From Nemertoderma westbladi (Eukaryota; Xenacoelomorpha; Nemertodermatida; Nemertodermatidae): 64,000 bases of DNA. The position numbers and the translations under genes were made by a program. The notes under the pieces are model-generated. The model did not search any database, was not told where the DNA came from, and saw only the letters and a list, made by a program, of their open reading frames with translations. How positions within the stretch are numbered: the first letter of the stretch is position 1; every line of letters begins with the position of its first letter. Of this stretch, positions 19,343 to 30,209 are shown in pieces. The stretch is from NCBI GenBank assembly GCA_032718475.1, contig JAUCBJ010004027.1, positions 37,640 to 101,639 of the forward strand. The letters run 5' to 3'.

Positions 19343-19841
19343 GTGGGGCGAGCCACGAAGTTGGCGGAGCCTTAGCGAATTGACACTGTTAGGGGGTGGG
19401 TCAATTTATGCAAATAGTTGTCGTCGTCGTCGTCGTCGTCGTTGTCGTCGTCGTCGTTGTCGTCGTCGTTACGATTTTGACATGCTAATAACTTTGTCGG
19501 ATTTAAAGCTGCCAAGTTGAAAATTTGTAGGTATCAATATGAGCAAAAGTTGAGATTTTTGAGAGACTTTCAGACACCATCAGTGCAATGGTCTCCCGCT
19601 AGAGGGCCACATGTCTAAACATTAAATGCCCTCCCATTTCTTTGCTTTTAATCCGTTTAAGCTGAAACTTGGCAGATATGTATTAGACCATTAGCTGTGA
19701 CTTTCAAGGGAGGCGAATCCATCTGCAGTTCTCCAGTCTTCCGCTAGAGGGCCAACGTGACTATTTGCATAAATTGACCTACCCCCTAACAGTGTCAATT
19801 AGCTAAGGCTCTGCCAACTTCGTGCTGCGCGAAGTCCCCAC
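19343..19841 (+). mobile_element. GTGGGG-family MITE nested in the BEL element (499 bp)
   Basis: Terminal inverted repeats of about 78 bp (19343-19420 and 19763-19841): both ends share GAAGTTGGC, GAGCCTTAGC, AATTGACACTGTTAGGGGGT and TTTATGCAAATAGT. A (GTC)n microsatellite follows the left arm. A possible 7-bp duplication, TTATGTA, is found at 19335-19341 and 19853-19859, which would place a short unpaired tail outside the right arm. The interior is diverged from the copy at 5389. Confidence 0.8.
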
Positions 19842-19859
19842 TTCGTGTATTATTATGTA

Positions 19860-21166
19860 ATTTTATTATAATCGTTTTCTTTAATTTTATTTAGTAGAAG
19901 GTTATTTTAGCGATTATTTAGTAGATTAGTGCCATATATATTCGCGTTTATTATTTAATTACTTATACATTATATATTTAGTGCGACGGCGAGAAATAAT
20001 TCTTTTTCTCTTTCCTTACTGTTCGTAGTACATTATAATTACGTGACTACAGTAAGATGAAATATCCGTACTTATTAAAGTACAATAAAGCTCCTACTAT
20101 ATTCAAGTATTATTGGTAAGTAGAGTATTAGGAATGCAAAATTCAGATCCTCGTGTCTCGGCTAAACCAAGCTCTGGGTAGACCTTGGAAACGACTTGCC
20201 TCTTCTCTCTGACATTGCTTCTTGCAATATTGCTCTCATACCGTATATTAAATAATACATATAGTAGCGTGATGTCCCTCTAACAGTAGCGTACAACGCA
20301 AATAAATCTGTTAAACCCTTTGACCATCTGTAATTCTAGTCGATTAAGATATCGCGGCACCCACCGATATACTTGAAAGACAAAATTCTAGAATCAGTGG
20401 TTAACGTCCCCAGACAAGTTCTGGAATAAACTGGTGCCCATCCTAAATATTAACTATTAATATTTATAAAATCTGTCAAATTTTAGATCCTTTAAAATTC
20501 TAGTCTATTAAGATATCGTAGCACTTACTCTTAAAAAGACCAATTTCCTAGAATCAAGGATCCCAGTCCCCAGACATGTTCTGGAATAAAATTGTGTCTA
20601 TTTAATATTAAATAATAAAATTTACGGGAATAAATTTAAATTCATCTTTTAATGAATTTGATAAATTGTCATTTTTATACAATTTATAACATTCCTAAAA
20701 TTCCATAAATTAATAGATCATGGGAGCGGAGATTCACCGGAGATTAAGTGTATTAGTGTGCGAGAATCTCCAATATATAGTCAATAGCCGATAAAATTCA
20801 TAAAATCATGTATAAAGGGGATATTGACAATTAAAGAATTACTATTAAATAGCATCCCAGATCTGTATGCATGAGAATTACCCTAATTCTACTGCTAGCT
20901 TTCCATAATGTCACCATAGCAACAACCACGCTAGAATTAGAAGTGAGTTAAAAGAACAATAGAAAGCTTGCCCCATTGAATAGCATAAGGAATAAATAGC
21001 ACACTGCTAGTATCCAAGGATACATAATAATAACGTGGCATTCTGGAAGGCACTGACTAACGGACAAATGGCCCGAATGTGTACAATTTGTGACAGTTGT
21101 GTGGAATTTGTGCGTTTATAGGTGAATGTTACTACTAAAGTGTGTTTACAGTAGCGAGTCGCAATT
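19860..21166 (+). other. BEL non-coding region between pol and ORF3
   Basis: 1.3 kb without a supported ORF. It holds a diverged tandem duplication (about 20328-20447 and 20507-20610): both halves contain AATTCTAGTC, TTAAGATATCG and GTCCCCAGACA...GTTCTGGAATAAA. A pyrimidine-poor TGTGTTTACAG at 21141-21151 could act as a splice acceptor for a subgenomic ORF3 message, which is a weak call. Confidence 0.5.
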
Positions 21167-21409
21167 GTGAAAGTAGCCCTAACTCTGCAGCAAGAACCTG
21201 AAGTAAATCTAAGCCTTTGGGACGGACAGTGGAGTGACTTGTGCCGGTTATCGTTGTCGTTGTGTAGCTACTACGTTGGCGAAAAACACAGCGACGACGG
21301 TGAATTGCACTATAGAAAATTCACCGCTCGCTATACGAATCGTAATGGTACGTATATGGACTTCTTAACTACTGGCCATCCTATCGATTTAAACGATATG
21401 GAGATGTAG
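21167..21409 (+). CDS. BEL ORF3, 5' frame (80 codons)
   Basis: Open from after a TAG at 21152 to TAG 21407. It has no early ATG, so it starts at a non-AUG codon, at a spliced upstream exon, or is decayed. It overlaps the long ORF3 frame by about 60 bases (21346-21409). Its last codons before the stop read Asp-Leu-Asn as GAT TTA AAC, a slippery heptamer in the right phase. A -1 slip there continues straight into the 731-residue frame. No domain is recognised. Confidence 0.55.
   Translation: MKVALTLQQEPEVNLSLWDGQWSDLCRLSLSLCSYYVGEKHSDDGELHYRKFTARYTNRNGTYMDFLTTGHPIDLNDMEM
21388..21394 (+). promoter_or_regulatory. Candidate -1 ribosomal frameshift site (T TTA AAC)
   Basis: TTTAAAC with codon boundaries T|TTA|AAC in the upstream frame, 12 bases before that frame's TAG. 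It is the X XXY YYZ class, one of the strong slippery heptamers of viral and retroelement genes. The -1 frame reached is the ORF3 frame. Short stems can form downstream (TGTAG with CTACA at 21404-21422; TAGCG with CGCTA near 21456-21469). A pseudoknot is not established. Confidence 0.5.
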
Positions 21410-21471
21410 AAACATATACTACACAATATTTAAAGTATAGAGATCTACCTAATGCTAGCGAATGCGCTACC

Positions 21472-23667
21472 TTGTGGCATCCAGTGGGAATGACTCTAGA
21501 AAACGCCACTAAAGAGTGGAATGAGACTCTTAACGTTATCGAGATGTATGGAGTTGTCACTTACGATAACGAAGGTAGCGTTCCAGTTGGAGAACTGGGA
21601 ACTACGCGCATGATACATATACGAGGACTAGCTGGTTCTACCCACGTATTTACTCGAGCGTGTTCCAATGTGATTGATTATTCTTTTGAGACCCTTACCG
21701 AGATACAAAAGAAACTCCGACATGGACAATTCGAACTCGCGCAGCGTTACGTCACCGACACCGAGCGCAAACCGGCCATGGGTATCGATGGATCGATGTT
21801 ACCCCAGCCCGTGCTCGAGATGTTGTTTAACGAAAGAATCCTTAAAATCGGCTCAGCTGTTTATGGAGATCTCCAAAACGACTTTCGGAACATGGAGAAC
21901 ATTCCATACCCTTTCGTCGATACTCAGCTGATTGCTCCCTGGGCAGAAGGCCGAGGTTTCTTCCGCACTATGTATGCAAATACACCCAGCGGCATTACTA
22001 AAGTACAACGAACCTCCATCGGACATCTTGCCTTTCAAGAATACGGATGGAATTTCAAGGTTGGAAATCCTATCAACTACCAACAAGTATATGGAGATCA
22101 TTATTCTCGATTATACTTTGACGGACCATTGACCGCACCTGGCGCCATGTATAGCTTTATGAGCATTCCACTTCGTCCCTCCTTAGCTATATACACGATC
22201 TTTGAAAACGCCGCACTTGCCGGTTGGCTAGCCGATGTGTGCAGTCGTACCATACGCGCCCATCCCTTAATACTTGGAACCAAACTCGCCAAGCTAGATG
22301 AACACAATAAATTCATCCGCTTTGAATGTTTCAGGCGCTTTCTGACTCCGTTCCGTAACGTTGATAGTCAGTTCAAGGACCGCGCTCTGACCAAACTCAG
22401 CCTAAGAGACTCAGCTGCGGAGAAGTTAGACAGCGCGGGATTCGCCCTTTTCAAGGACGTTTGTATACAGAACTTACATTCATCTGTTATACAAAGACCT
22501 CGAATACCCACGGGTTATTCTGTCGTGGAAGTTCAGACAGTGGGTTCGCTTGCGGAGACAGCCGCACCTACCTCAGCTATGCAATTGGAAGACGAACCAA
22601 TATGCTTAGAATCTGAGGAGATTCAGCCTACAGCGCCCCGGAGCAGCGATAACGACTACGTCTTGGAATGGTATCAAGGTCCACAATGTCTCACCGCATA
22701 CGATTATCGGCACGCCAACTATGTTTCTCGAAAACGTTCCCGATTATGCGCATCGAGAGATCATTTCACCCCTATGGACTCAGATGTACCCTGCTCCTAT
22801 TTCCATGAACAACCGATGATGGAGATCTATTGTGCGTATTGCAGACTCAATAACTCGCACATTTTTGCAGTCTGCCCCCAATTTATGACTCAATGCCATC
22901 ATTGTCAACTTAAAGGACATGCCAGTTTTGATTGCCCTTTTAACCGCGATCTGGAAAGCGTAGATGAGATGATTACCCTGCGCTACATCCGAGCTTGGGA
23001 AGCGAATGCGGATTTACATTGTGAGTCCCGCCATCGCTATTACCCTGGACGCGCCTACGAAGGAGTTTACGCGTTCCATCCTTATCTATTCGCGCCTGTT
23101 GAACAAAAAACACGCACACCGAGTTACAAACTAATGAAGCGCGTTGGTGAGTGTATTTCCACCAAATTTGTTCGAAAATATCTCAGGAATATCAATCCTA
23201 ACGATATTAATTCATACCATTTGATCAATTTCATCCATCAAGACCCGGAGTATGGCGATTTGTTCATCAACTCGCATCCTGAGTTACAGGAAGTACATCG
23301 ACGGCCCTACGAATATCGAGCCCGAGAACGCGAGCTGGAAAGAACCATTAAACCGAGGAAGTTTCTCACCACTCATGGTCCGCCTACCGCTATCGTTCAG
23401 ACGACTCGTCAGGGACCAGTAGGAGCTGCCGTCCTAAGACGCGCCCTAAAGGCCGTTAGACCTCGCTCCACTGAAGTTGATATCGATCAACCAGGTACCT
23501 CGACCGGCGGATACACCGATCGTAATCCTAAACCTTCTGATGCAATTATATTGCACCCTTCACCCAGGAGTTATAGCCCTCCTAGTAAAGTGGCTCGCCC
23601 CAAAGAGAAAAGGACTCTTGCTAGCCTCAAAAAACTGCGTAAACACCGTCCGCACAAGAAAGACTAA
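21472..23667 (+). CDS. BEL ORF3: novel zinc-knuckle protein (731 aa, open from 21346)
   Basis: Long third ORF after pol and before the 3' LTR, the position of env in retroviruses and some BEL elements. I see no signal peptide, no membrane helix and no mucin-like or fusion-peptide segment, so it does not look like Env. Residues 1-350 look globular and are unfamiliar. Residues about 454-468 form a knuckle-like CX2CX5HX4C, and 475-488 a perfect CCHC, CHHCQLKGHASFDC. The last 100 residues are Pro/Ser-rich and end strongly basic (RKHRPHKK). This suggests a nucleic-acid-binding protein, perhaps a second nucleocapsid-like product. The nominal start is a non-ATG codon; the frame is open about 42 codons further up, to the slippery site. 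It ends at TAA, 78 bases before the 3' LTR. Confidence 0.8.
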   Translation: MWHPVGMTLENATKEWNETLNVIEMYGVVTYDNEGSVPVGELGTTRMIHIRGLAGSTHVFTRACSNVIDYSFETLTEIQKKLRHGQFELAQRYVTDTERKPAMGIDGSMLPQPVLEMLFNERILKIGSAVYGDLQNDFRNMENIPYPFVDTQLIAPWAEGRGFFRTMYANTPSGITKVQRTSIGHLAFQEYGWNFKVGNPINYQQVYGDHYSRLYFDGPLTAPGAMYSFMSIPLRPSLAIYTIFENAALAGWLADVCSRTIRAHPLILGTKLAKLDEHNKFIRFECFRRFLTPFRNVDSQFKDRALTKLSLRDSAAEKLDSAGFALFKDVCIQNLHSSVIQRPRIPTGYSVVEVQTVGSLAETAAPTSAMQLEDEPICLESEEIQPTAPRSSDNDYVLEWYQGPQCLTAYDYRHANYVSRKRSRLCASRDHFTPMDSDVPCSYFHEQPMMEIYCAYCRLNNSHIFAVCPQFMTQCHHCQLKGHASFDCPFNRDLESVDEMITLRYIRAWEANADLHCESRHRYYPGRAYEGVYAFHPYLFAPVEQKTRTPSYKLMKRVGECISTKFVRKYLRNINPNDINSYHLINFIHQDPEYGDLFINSHPELQEVHRRPYEYRARERELERTIKPRKFLTTHGPPTAIVQTTRQGPVGAAVLRRALKAVRPRSTEVDIDQPGTSTGGYTDRNPKPSDAIILHPSPRSYSPPSKVARPKEKRTLASLKKLRKHRPHKKD

Positions 23668-23735
23668 CTGTTTAGAGTATTTTTATATTTTAGAAACTGT
23701 GATTTTTTATATTTTATAGAATTAAATCCCATTTT

Positions 23736-23745
23736 CTGGGAGCGG
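23736..23745 (+). promoter_or_regulatory. Polypurine tract of the BEL element
   Basis: CTGGGAGCGG directly abuts the TG of the 3' LTR, the required position for the plus-strand primer. One C interrupts the purines. Confidence 0.7.
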
Positions 23746-24933
23746 TGTAAAGGCTTTTGCGGAATTAGCTGGTTATTTTCCCCGCAAAGTACTCTGTAGG
23801 TGTTTTAACGGACATAAAAAGCCGTTTCCTTACTGTACCGGTGTTTTAGTGGACATAAAAAGCCATTTCTTCTGTATGTGTACTTTAGCGGACATAACTA
23901 GCAATTTTATGTCGCAATGCGCTAAAATCCTCTTGATACAGTGTAGTTACGATGACGACATCTATCAGCTGATATGTACACGTGTAACTTTTCCTTTGTT
24001 TCTTTGTTCGGTCAACCAATCAGAGCGATTCTCATTTTATTTGTACAGAAACCTCCGGGAAATCGCGCAATGCATTACGGTTTATGTTTACCTTTTTTCC
24101 TGATGCCAGAACACCGGCTTTGGAATTATTCTGTGTTTCAGACTTTAGCCAAACATTAGTAGGCTTTGATCATAGAAACGTATAACTGTTATCATATCAA
24201 TTCAATTCACTGCATATCACACTTGTCATATTGTCATATCTCATACAAACACCGCATTATTTTACTGCTATTTACTGTCGGTTATTAATTTGTATCAGTT
24301 GATGGAATATTGTTATATTTGGATAATATCGATAAATAATCATAAAACCCCAATCTTCTTGATATATCGAAGGTAAGAGACCGGTTACATATAGCAATTG
24401 CGACTTACATTATATTGGTTTTGGAGTGAATCTAATGCTATTTCATAGGCACTACATGTGTCGGTTGCTGTTCTCTTTATATGTGACTAAAATTAGTGAA
24501 GGTCGGCAGATCGGTGTGCAGCATTGTGCGGAAGTGTGCATGACTGTGATAGATAACAAAGCATCTCCTAAAGAATGCGCTTTATACGTGAATCAATAGC
24601 CATGCTGTTGTGCTTAGTGTAAGTCATAACTCTGTTTACATACTTAGAGCGCCACGTCCTAAAGGAACTGTTGATATTTCCCGAAAGTGAATAATATTGG
24701 TCAGAGATTATATATTAGCGATCAATCGAATAATACAGTAGGCCTACACCGCAATAAGGTCAGAGCTACCGAATCCAGTCTCCCGGGTATATCCAGCGGG
24801 TGAATGGTCGTGCATAGGCTGGCTTCGGCTAATGTAGAGTATCAAATACTCGTCATAGGCTAAAGTCGATTTATAACCTCGAAGACACCTAAATTTGGCA
24901 GGTTAAACTGCTAAAGGTCTGAAAGCGCGAACA
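23746..24933 (+). repeat. 3' LTR of the BEL element (1188 bp)
   Basis: Starts TGTAAAGGC, ends GCGAACA. Four bases longer than the 5' LTR through one insertion (near 24147). About ten substitutions separate the two LTRs by eye. Confidence 0.9.
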
Positions 24934-24938
24934 ACAAC
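24934..24938. other. Right target-site duplication of the BEL element (ACAAC)
   Basis: Matches 8057-8061 exactly, then continues into the 14-bp minisatellite interrupted by the insertion. Confidence 0.8.
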
Positions 24939-25515
<577 letters not shown>

Positions 25516-25516
25516 C

Positions 25517-25640
25517 GCCCATGTAAAGAATATCAGGTTTTCACTTTTCGGTAGAAATTTTATTGAAAAATTAAATATGAAGAATTTGTCATTTTTAAAT
25601 TTATCCTTAAAGTATTTTATAGCGTTTATATATATGCTGT
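25517..25640 (+). repeat. Short dispersed repeat, copy 1
   Basis: Resembles 52930-53060 (shared CATGTRAAGAATA, TTCACTTYTCGGT and TTTTAT...CGTTTAT blocks) at moderate divergence. No coding content. Confidence 0.5.
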
Positions 25641-25644
25641 CACA

Positions 25645-26010
25645 TGTCTACTGTCGGTTGTCTGCTGTCGGTTGTGTTTGTGTGCTGTCGTTGTACGCTG
25701 TCGGTTGTCTGTTGTCGGTTGTCTGCTTTCGGTTGCCAGCTGTCGGTTGTATGTTGCCTGCTCTCGGTTGTCTGCTGCTGTTTGTTGACGGTTGTTGACG
25801 TTGGTTGTCTGCTTTCGATTGGCTGCTATAGGTTATTTGCTTTGGTTGTCTGCTGTCGGTTGTCACCTGTCGGTTGGCTACTATCGGTTATTTACTTTGG
25901 TTGTCTGCTGTCGGTTGTCACCTGTCGGTTGGCTGTTGTCGGTTATTTACTTTGGTTGTCTGCTATCGAGTGACTGTTGTGTGCTGTCGGCAGTCGGTGG
26001 TCAGCTGTAG
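25645..26010 (-). repeat. 14-bp minisatellite, right (inverted) arm
   Basis: Units of CTGCTGTCGGTTGT type, the reverse complement of the array at 24939-25335. It also contains a variant with TTATTTACTTTGG insertions. The two arms are separated by the (TAC)n tract and a LINE end. Confidence 0.8.
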
Positions 26011-26029
26011 GCGTAACGTTTACACCCTC

Positions 26030-28049
26030 CCGACACTGACTAGCTGTTGTAGTTAATTTTTGTGAGTCGGGACTGTCAGCTGGCTGCTAGTTAGTTCACG
26101 AGATAAAAGGCAAAAATATAATGTGCCAAAATACATCAGAGAGAAAAATAATGTAAATTATTATATTTTTTATAACATTATAATGTATATTGTATATGAT
26201 TAATGTTGTATGTATATTACAGTGTATACTACATACAATAACACATCACTGTAAAATAAAGTTATATTATTGATCCATTTTTTGCTTCTGTGCTATGCTG
26301 TGAAGCAATTAATCCTAATGAAATGTATTCATGTTAATTATACTCTCGACATGTGGTATCAGTTAAGTCCTTCTGCACAGTGAGGATTACTCTAACTCTA
26401 TATTGCCTAAACCACTACAACTGTAGGGTAAATTGGTTATGAGATTGTAGAAGATGGGAGTAGGTGACTCATCAGTCCATTCAATATTAGGCTGGAGAGA
26501 GAGGCCGCTTTCAGATTTCCTGAATCCAATAATGGTGGCAACCGTTTTTCCCTTAGATGTTGCCATAATTCAAATTTTTCAGATTGAAAAATTCCCGTTT
26601 TGGGTTTCTCATTATTATTGTCACCTTCACATGCTATTGTGTTGAACCATTAATATTATATACCTACATTGAACCATTTTGGTCAGGTCAGGGTCCCCAG
26701 ATCGGCCGCCACTATGGCAGTAATTTTGACTACCTATAGCTGTTTCCTCCATCAGTAAGGCAGTCAGCCAGATCTGCACTACTATTCTCATTAGGTAGTA
26801 GCTGTTAATGTGTGACTAATCGATCGGTTTATCTGATCGATTTGCCAGCTCTCTCTTAGCTCTCTCTCTCTCTGAGGCACTAACTAACACAATATTGGGG
26901 ACTCACCTATATGGTTCATCCCTGTATAATCTGTGCACAATGGATATAAACCATATATTTTTTTTTATGCACAACACGCTTACCCTATGACAATTTGATA
27001 GATTGCGCAACACGTGATCCTTCCTTTATTTGGCTGCCAGGCCATATTGCTACCTTGACTTTGCTAGGTAGCAGTCCCCTTTAGGGGATGGTGATAATAA
27101 TTGCTGCCGTTATACGGCTGATGGGTAATAGGGTGTTATATTGGTTTCTGGGTTAGCGAATTGCATATAGGGATATTCACGTAACAACAGCGTTTATGCA
27201 GTAACAATGTCTTTAATTTGTTATTGCAATAACATCCTTTGTGGCCTTGCAACTCGCGGTCAGAATTGTGTAGAGAATGTCACAATCAGCCACGTTATAT
27301 TTTCAATTCGATGCATTCGATTCAAATATTTGATTAGTTTTACAACTCGCATAACAACTCGCTGTTAATACTAACGGCGTTGAATAATGTTACAATTTTG
27401 GAACAAAATATATTAACTATGAAGAATCCATCAGGGGTTGTACTATCTACAGTAAAATCCCAACGTAATCGACCCTAATAATAAATACTAAAGTACACAA
27501 ACTACTGGCGAGATCGGTGCCTGATGTCTTCCACTAAACTTGGGTGAATCAATTGCCCGGGCTAACTCGAGAATCAGGGTGACCACTCCCTAACCGTTGA
27601 CGTAGAAGTACAGTCTACAGAAACAGACCAAACTCGCGAGAAAAAAATCCCCGCGTAGCGAATCCTAACTACCGCTAATGGACCTAAACTACTATAGACT
27701 TGCCGTGGTGTGATTTATATGGGTATAAACGAGCCAGTGGGTTGATAACACTAGCGTAAAACAATACTGCCGACAGAAAAAGCAGTCAAAAGGGTATAAT
27801 ATCAGTAGAATAACAATCTTAAGACGCGTGTGCACTGGTTAACGCTACATACTGTGGACGTAAGTGCCATACAATACCCACGTTCTGGGGACCTTTCGCG
27901 AACTGGGGACGTCCCCAGAACGTTCTGACTGGAACTTCGAAATCTTCATTGCCAAATTAGTCTAAATATGAAATTTCACCGTATTTAGGCTCAGTCCCCA
28001 CTTTGTTTGTGTTAAGCCGCACTCGTATGTGTTCGGTGTGTATGGGGTG
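26030..28049. other. No gene seen
   Basis: About 2 kb of AT-rich sequence. AATAAAG near 26255 could be a polyadenylation signal of an unseen gene. The 63-residue frame at 26454 has no family likeness. CTGGGGACGTCCCCAG at about 27901-27916 is a perfect 16-bp palindrome. Nothing else is supported. Confidence 0.5.
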
Positions 28050-28055
28050 TAAATA

Positions 28056-28112
28056 TTGATGTCCCCACTATAACAGTGATAAGTATACACACATTATCTA
28101 CGTTATTCTGTG
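28056..28112 (+). repeat. Dispersed repeat family X, copy 2, left piece
   Basis: Matches positions 1-55 of the window. The rest of the copy resumes at 38279 beyond the LINE insertion. The last 18 bases (28095-28112) are the LINE's left target duplication. Confidence 0.8.
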
Positions 28113-28134
28113 GTCCGGTTCGGACTACAGAATT

Positions 28135-28450
28135 GTGACTGCAGAGATAAGACTCAGTTTGAGAGCCAGCAAACCCAGTACAAGCAAGCAAATCAACTAT
28201 GACTGGGAGAAACTCAGAACTGACAATGCTGTAAAGGATGCTTATACAGTAGAAGTTCAAAACCGCTTTGAAGCACTTCAGTCAATGGATGAAGACCAAT
28301 CCACCGATTCAATATACCAGAATATAGTAACAGCCCACAAGGAATCAGCTAAGAGGCATATCCCCCAGAAACCCAAACGAAAACAGTATGTGCCATGGCA
28401 AAACTCTGAGGTTACTTGTAAGAGAGAAGATCTTAAGATAGCCTACAAAG
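28135..28450 (+). pseudogene. LINE family 1 ORF2, segment between endonuclease and RT
   Basis: Reads the linker region typical of LINE ORF2: INYDWEKLRTDNAV, then HIPQKPKRKQYVPW and KREDLKIAYK. It ends where the GAGCTGGGGGG terminus of the inserted TIR element begins at 28451. The true protein continues at about 34945. Confidence 0.75.
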
Positions 28451-30163
28451 GAGCTGGGGGGAGATCTTCTCTGTGCTGGGGGTAAGAGCGCGTAAGAAAA
28501 GGGGGAAGAGGGGGAAAGAAAAGGGGTATGGATCTATAAATAGCATCCAATGGGACGCCTCTATTTTACGACCGTTCCATACTGTAAACATACAGCTGTC
28601 TACCTTATTGAGAAGTGGTAATACGACTTAACAGTTGCTAAACTTAACCCCCCCCCCCCCCCCACCCACGTCTAGTTAACCACACCCACCCACCCACCCA
28701 CCCACATAAGCACATCGACTTAACCGCACCCACCCACCCATCTAAGCACACCTACTTAACCGCACCCACCCACCCACCTAAGCACACCTACTTAACCGCA
28801 CCCACCCGCCCTCCTAAGCACGTCTACTTACCCGCACCCACCCACCCACCTAAACACGTCTACTTAACCGCACCCACCCACACACCTAAGCACGTGTACT
28901 TAACCGCACCCATCCACCTAAGCACATCGACTTAACGGCACCCACCCACCTAAGCACGTATTCTTACCCACACCCACCCACCTACCTAAGCACACCTAGT
29001 TAACCGCACCCACCTAAGCACATCGACTTAACCGCACCCACCCACCCACCTCAGCACGTCTACTTAACCACACCCACCCACACACCTGAGCGTGAGCACA
29101 TCTACTTACCCGCACCCACCCACACACCTAAGCACGTCTACTTAACCGCAAACACCCACCCACCTAAGCACATCGACTTAACCGCACTCACCCACCCACC
29201 TAAGCACGTATACTTACCCGCACCCACCCACCTACCTAAGCACACATAGTTAGCCGCACCCACCTAAGCACATCGACTTAACCGCACCCACCCACCCACC
29301 TAAGCACGTGTACTTAACCACACCCACCCACCCACCTAAGCACGTATACTTACCCGCACCCACCTCCTCCATAAGCACACCTAGTTAACCGCACCCACCT
29401 AAGCACATCGACTTAACCGCAAACACCCACCCACCCACCTAAGCACATCGACTTAACCGCACCCATCCACCCACCTAAGCACACCTACTTAACCGCACCC
29501 GGCCACCCACCCTCCTAAGCACATCGACTTAACCGCACCCACCCACCCACCTAAGCACACCTACTTAACTGCACCCACCCACCAACCTAAGCACAACTAC
29601 TTAACTGCACCCACCCACCCACCTAAGCACATCGACTTAGCCGCACCCATCCACCCACCTAAGCACACCTACTTAACCGCACCCGGCCACCCACCCTCCT
29701 AAGCACATCGACTTAACCGCAACCACCCACCCACCTAAGCACACCTACTTAACTGCACCCACCCACCAACCTAAGCAAGCACGTCTACTTAACCGCACCC
29801 ACACACCAAACTAAGCAAGCACGTCTACTTAACCGCACCCAACCTCCCCTACCCCTACACACCTAATTACCCGCACTCACCTACCCCTACCCACCCTCCC
29901 TCCCTCCCTCTCACATCCTATTTACCCGCACCGACCGCCCGAACTTAACAAACACACCCACCCCTACCTTTTCTACCTTATTCAGACTCCATGGCAAACA
30001 TTCTCGGAGCAACATGCCGTACCAGAAATTTGCAAAAACGGAAAGCAGGGACAGTTTTCGCCAAAACCTTTTTTACAAGAACCGTTTTTGATAATCGTTT
30101 CCTATAAAATAATGCTAAGTATTTACATCCTAGAATATTCGATAACTATTGTAAATTATTGTA

Positions 30164-30209
<46 letters not shown>

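Larger units (their letters stand above)
8062..24933 (+). mobile_element. Giant BEL/Pao LTR retrotransposon (16.9 kb)
   Basis: Complete element. The order is 5' LTR (8062-9245), leader (9246-11272), gag and protease (11273-15960), RT/RNaseH/integrase (about 15942-19275), a MITE (19343-19841), a non-coding stretch, an extra ORF (21167-23667), a purine tract (23736-23745) and the 3' LTR (23746-24933). The class is fixed by the gag of DUF1759 type, the A17-like protease placed before RT, and the integrase followed by a DUF5641-like tail. Known BEL elements are commonly 5-10 kb, so this one is roughly twice that. The excess comes from a 2-kb leader and a 4.4-kb region after pol. Pol is broken by stops and frameshifts, yet the LTRs differ by only about 1 percent. 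Confidence 0.92.

Noticed and set aside
21472-23667. Env (envelope) call for ORF3
   Set aside because: Position fits, but there is no signal peptide, transmembrane helix or fusion segment, and it carries zinc knuckles.
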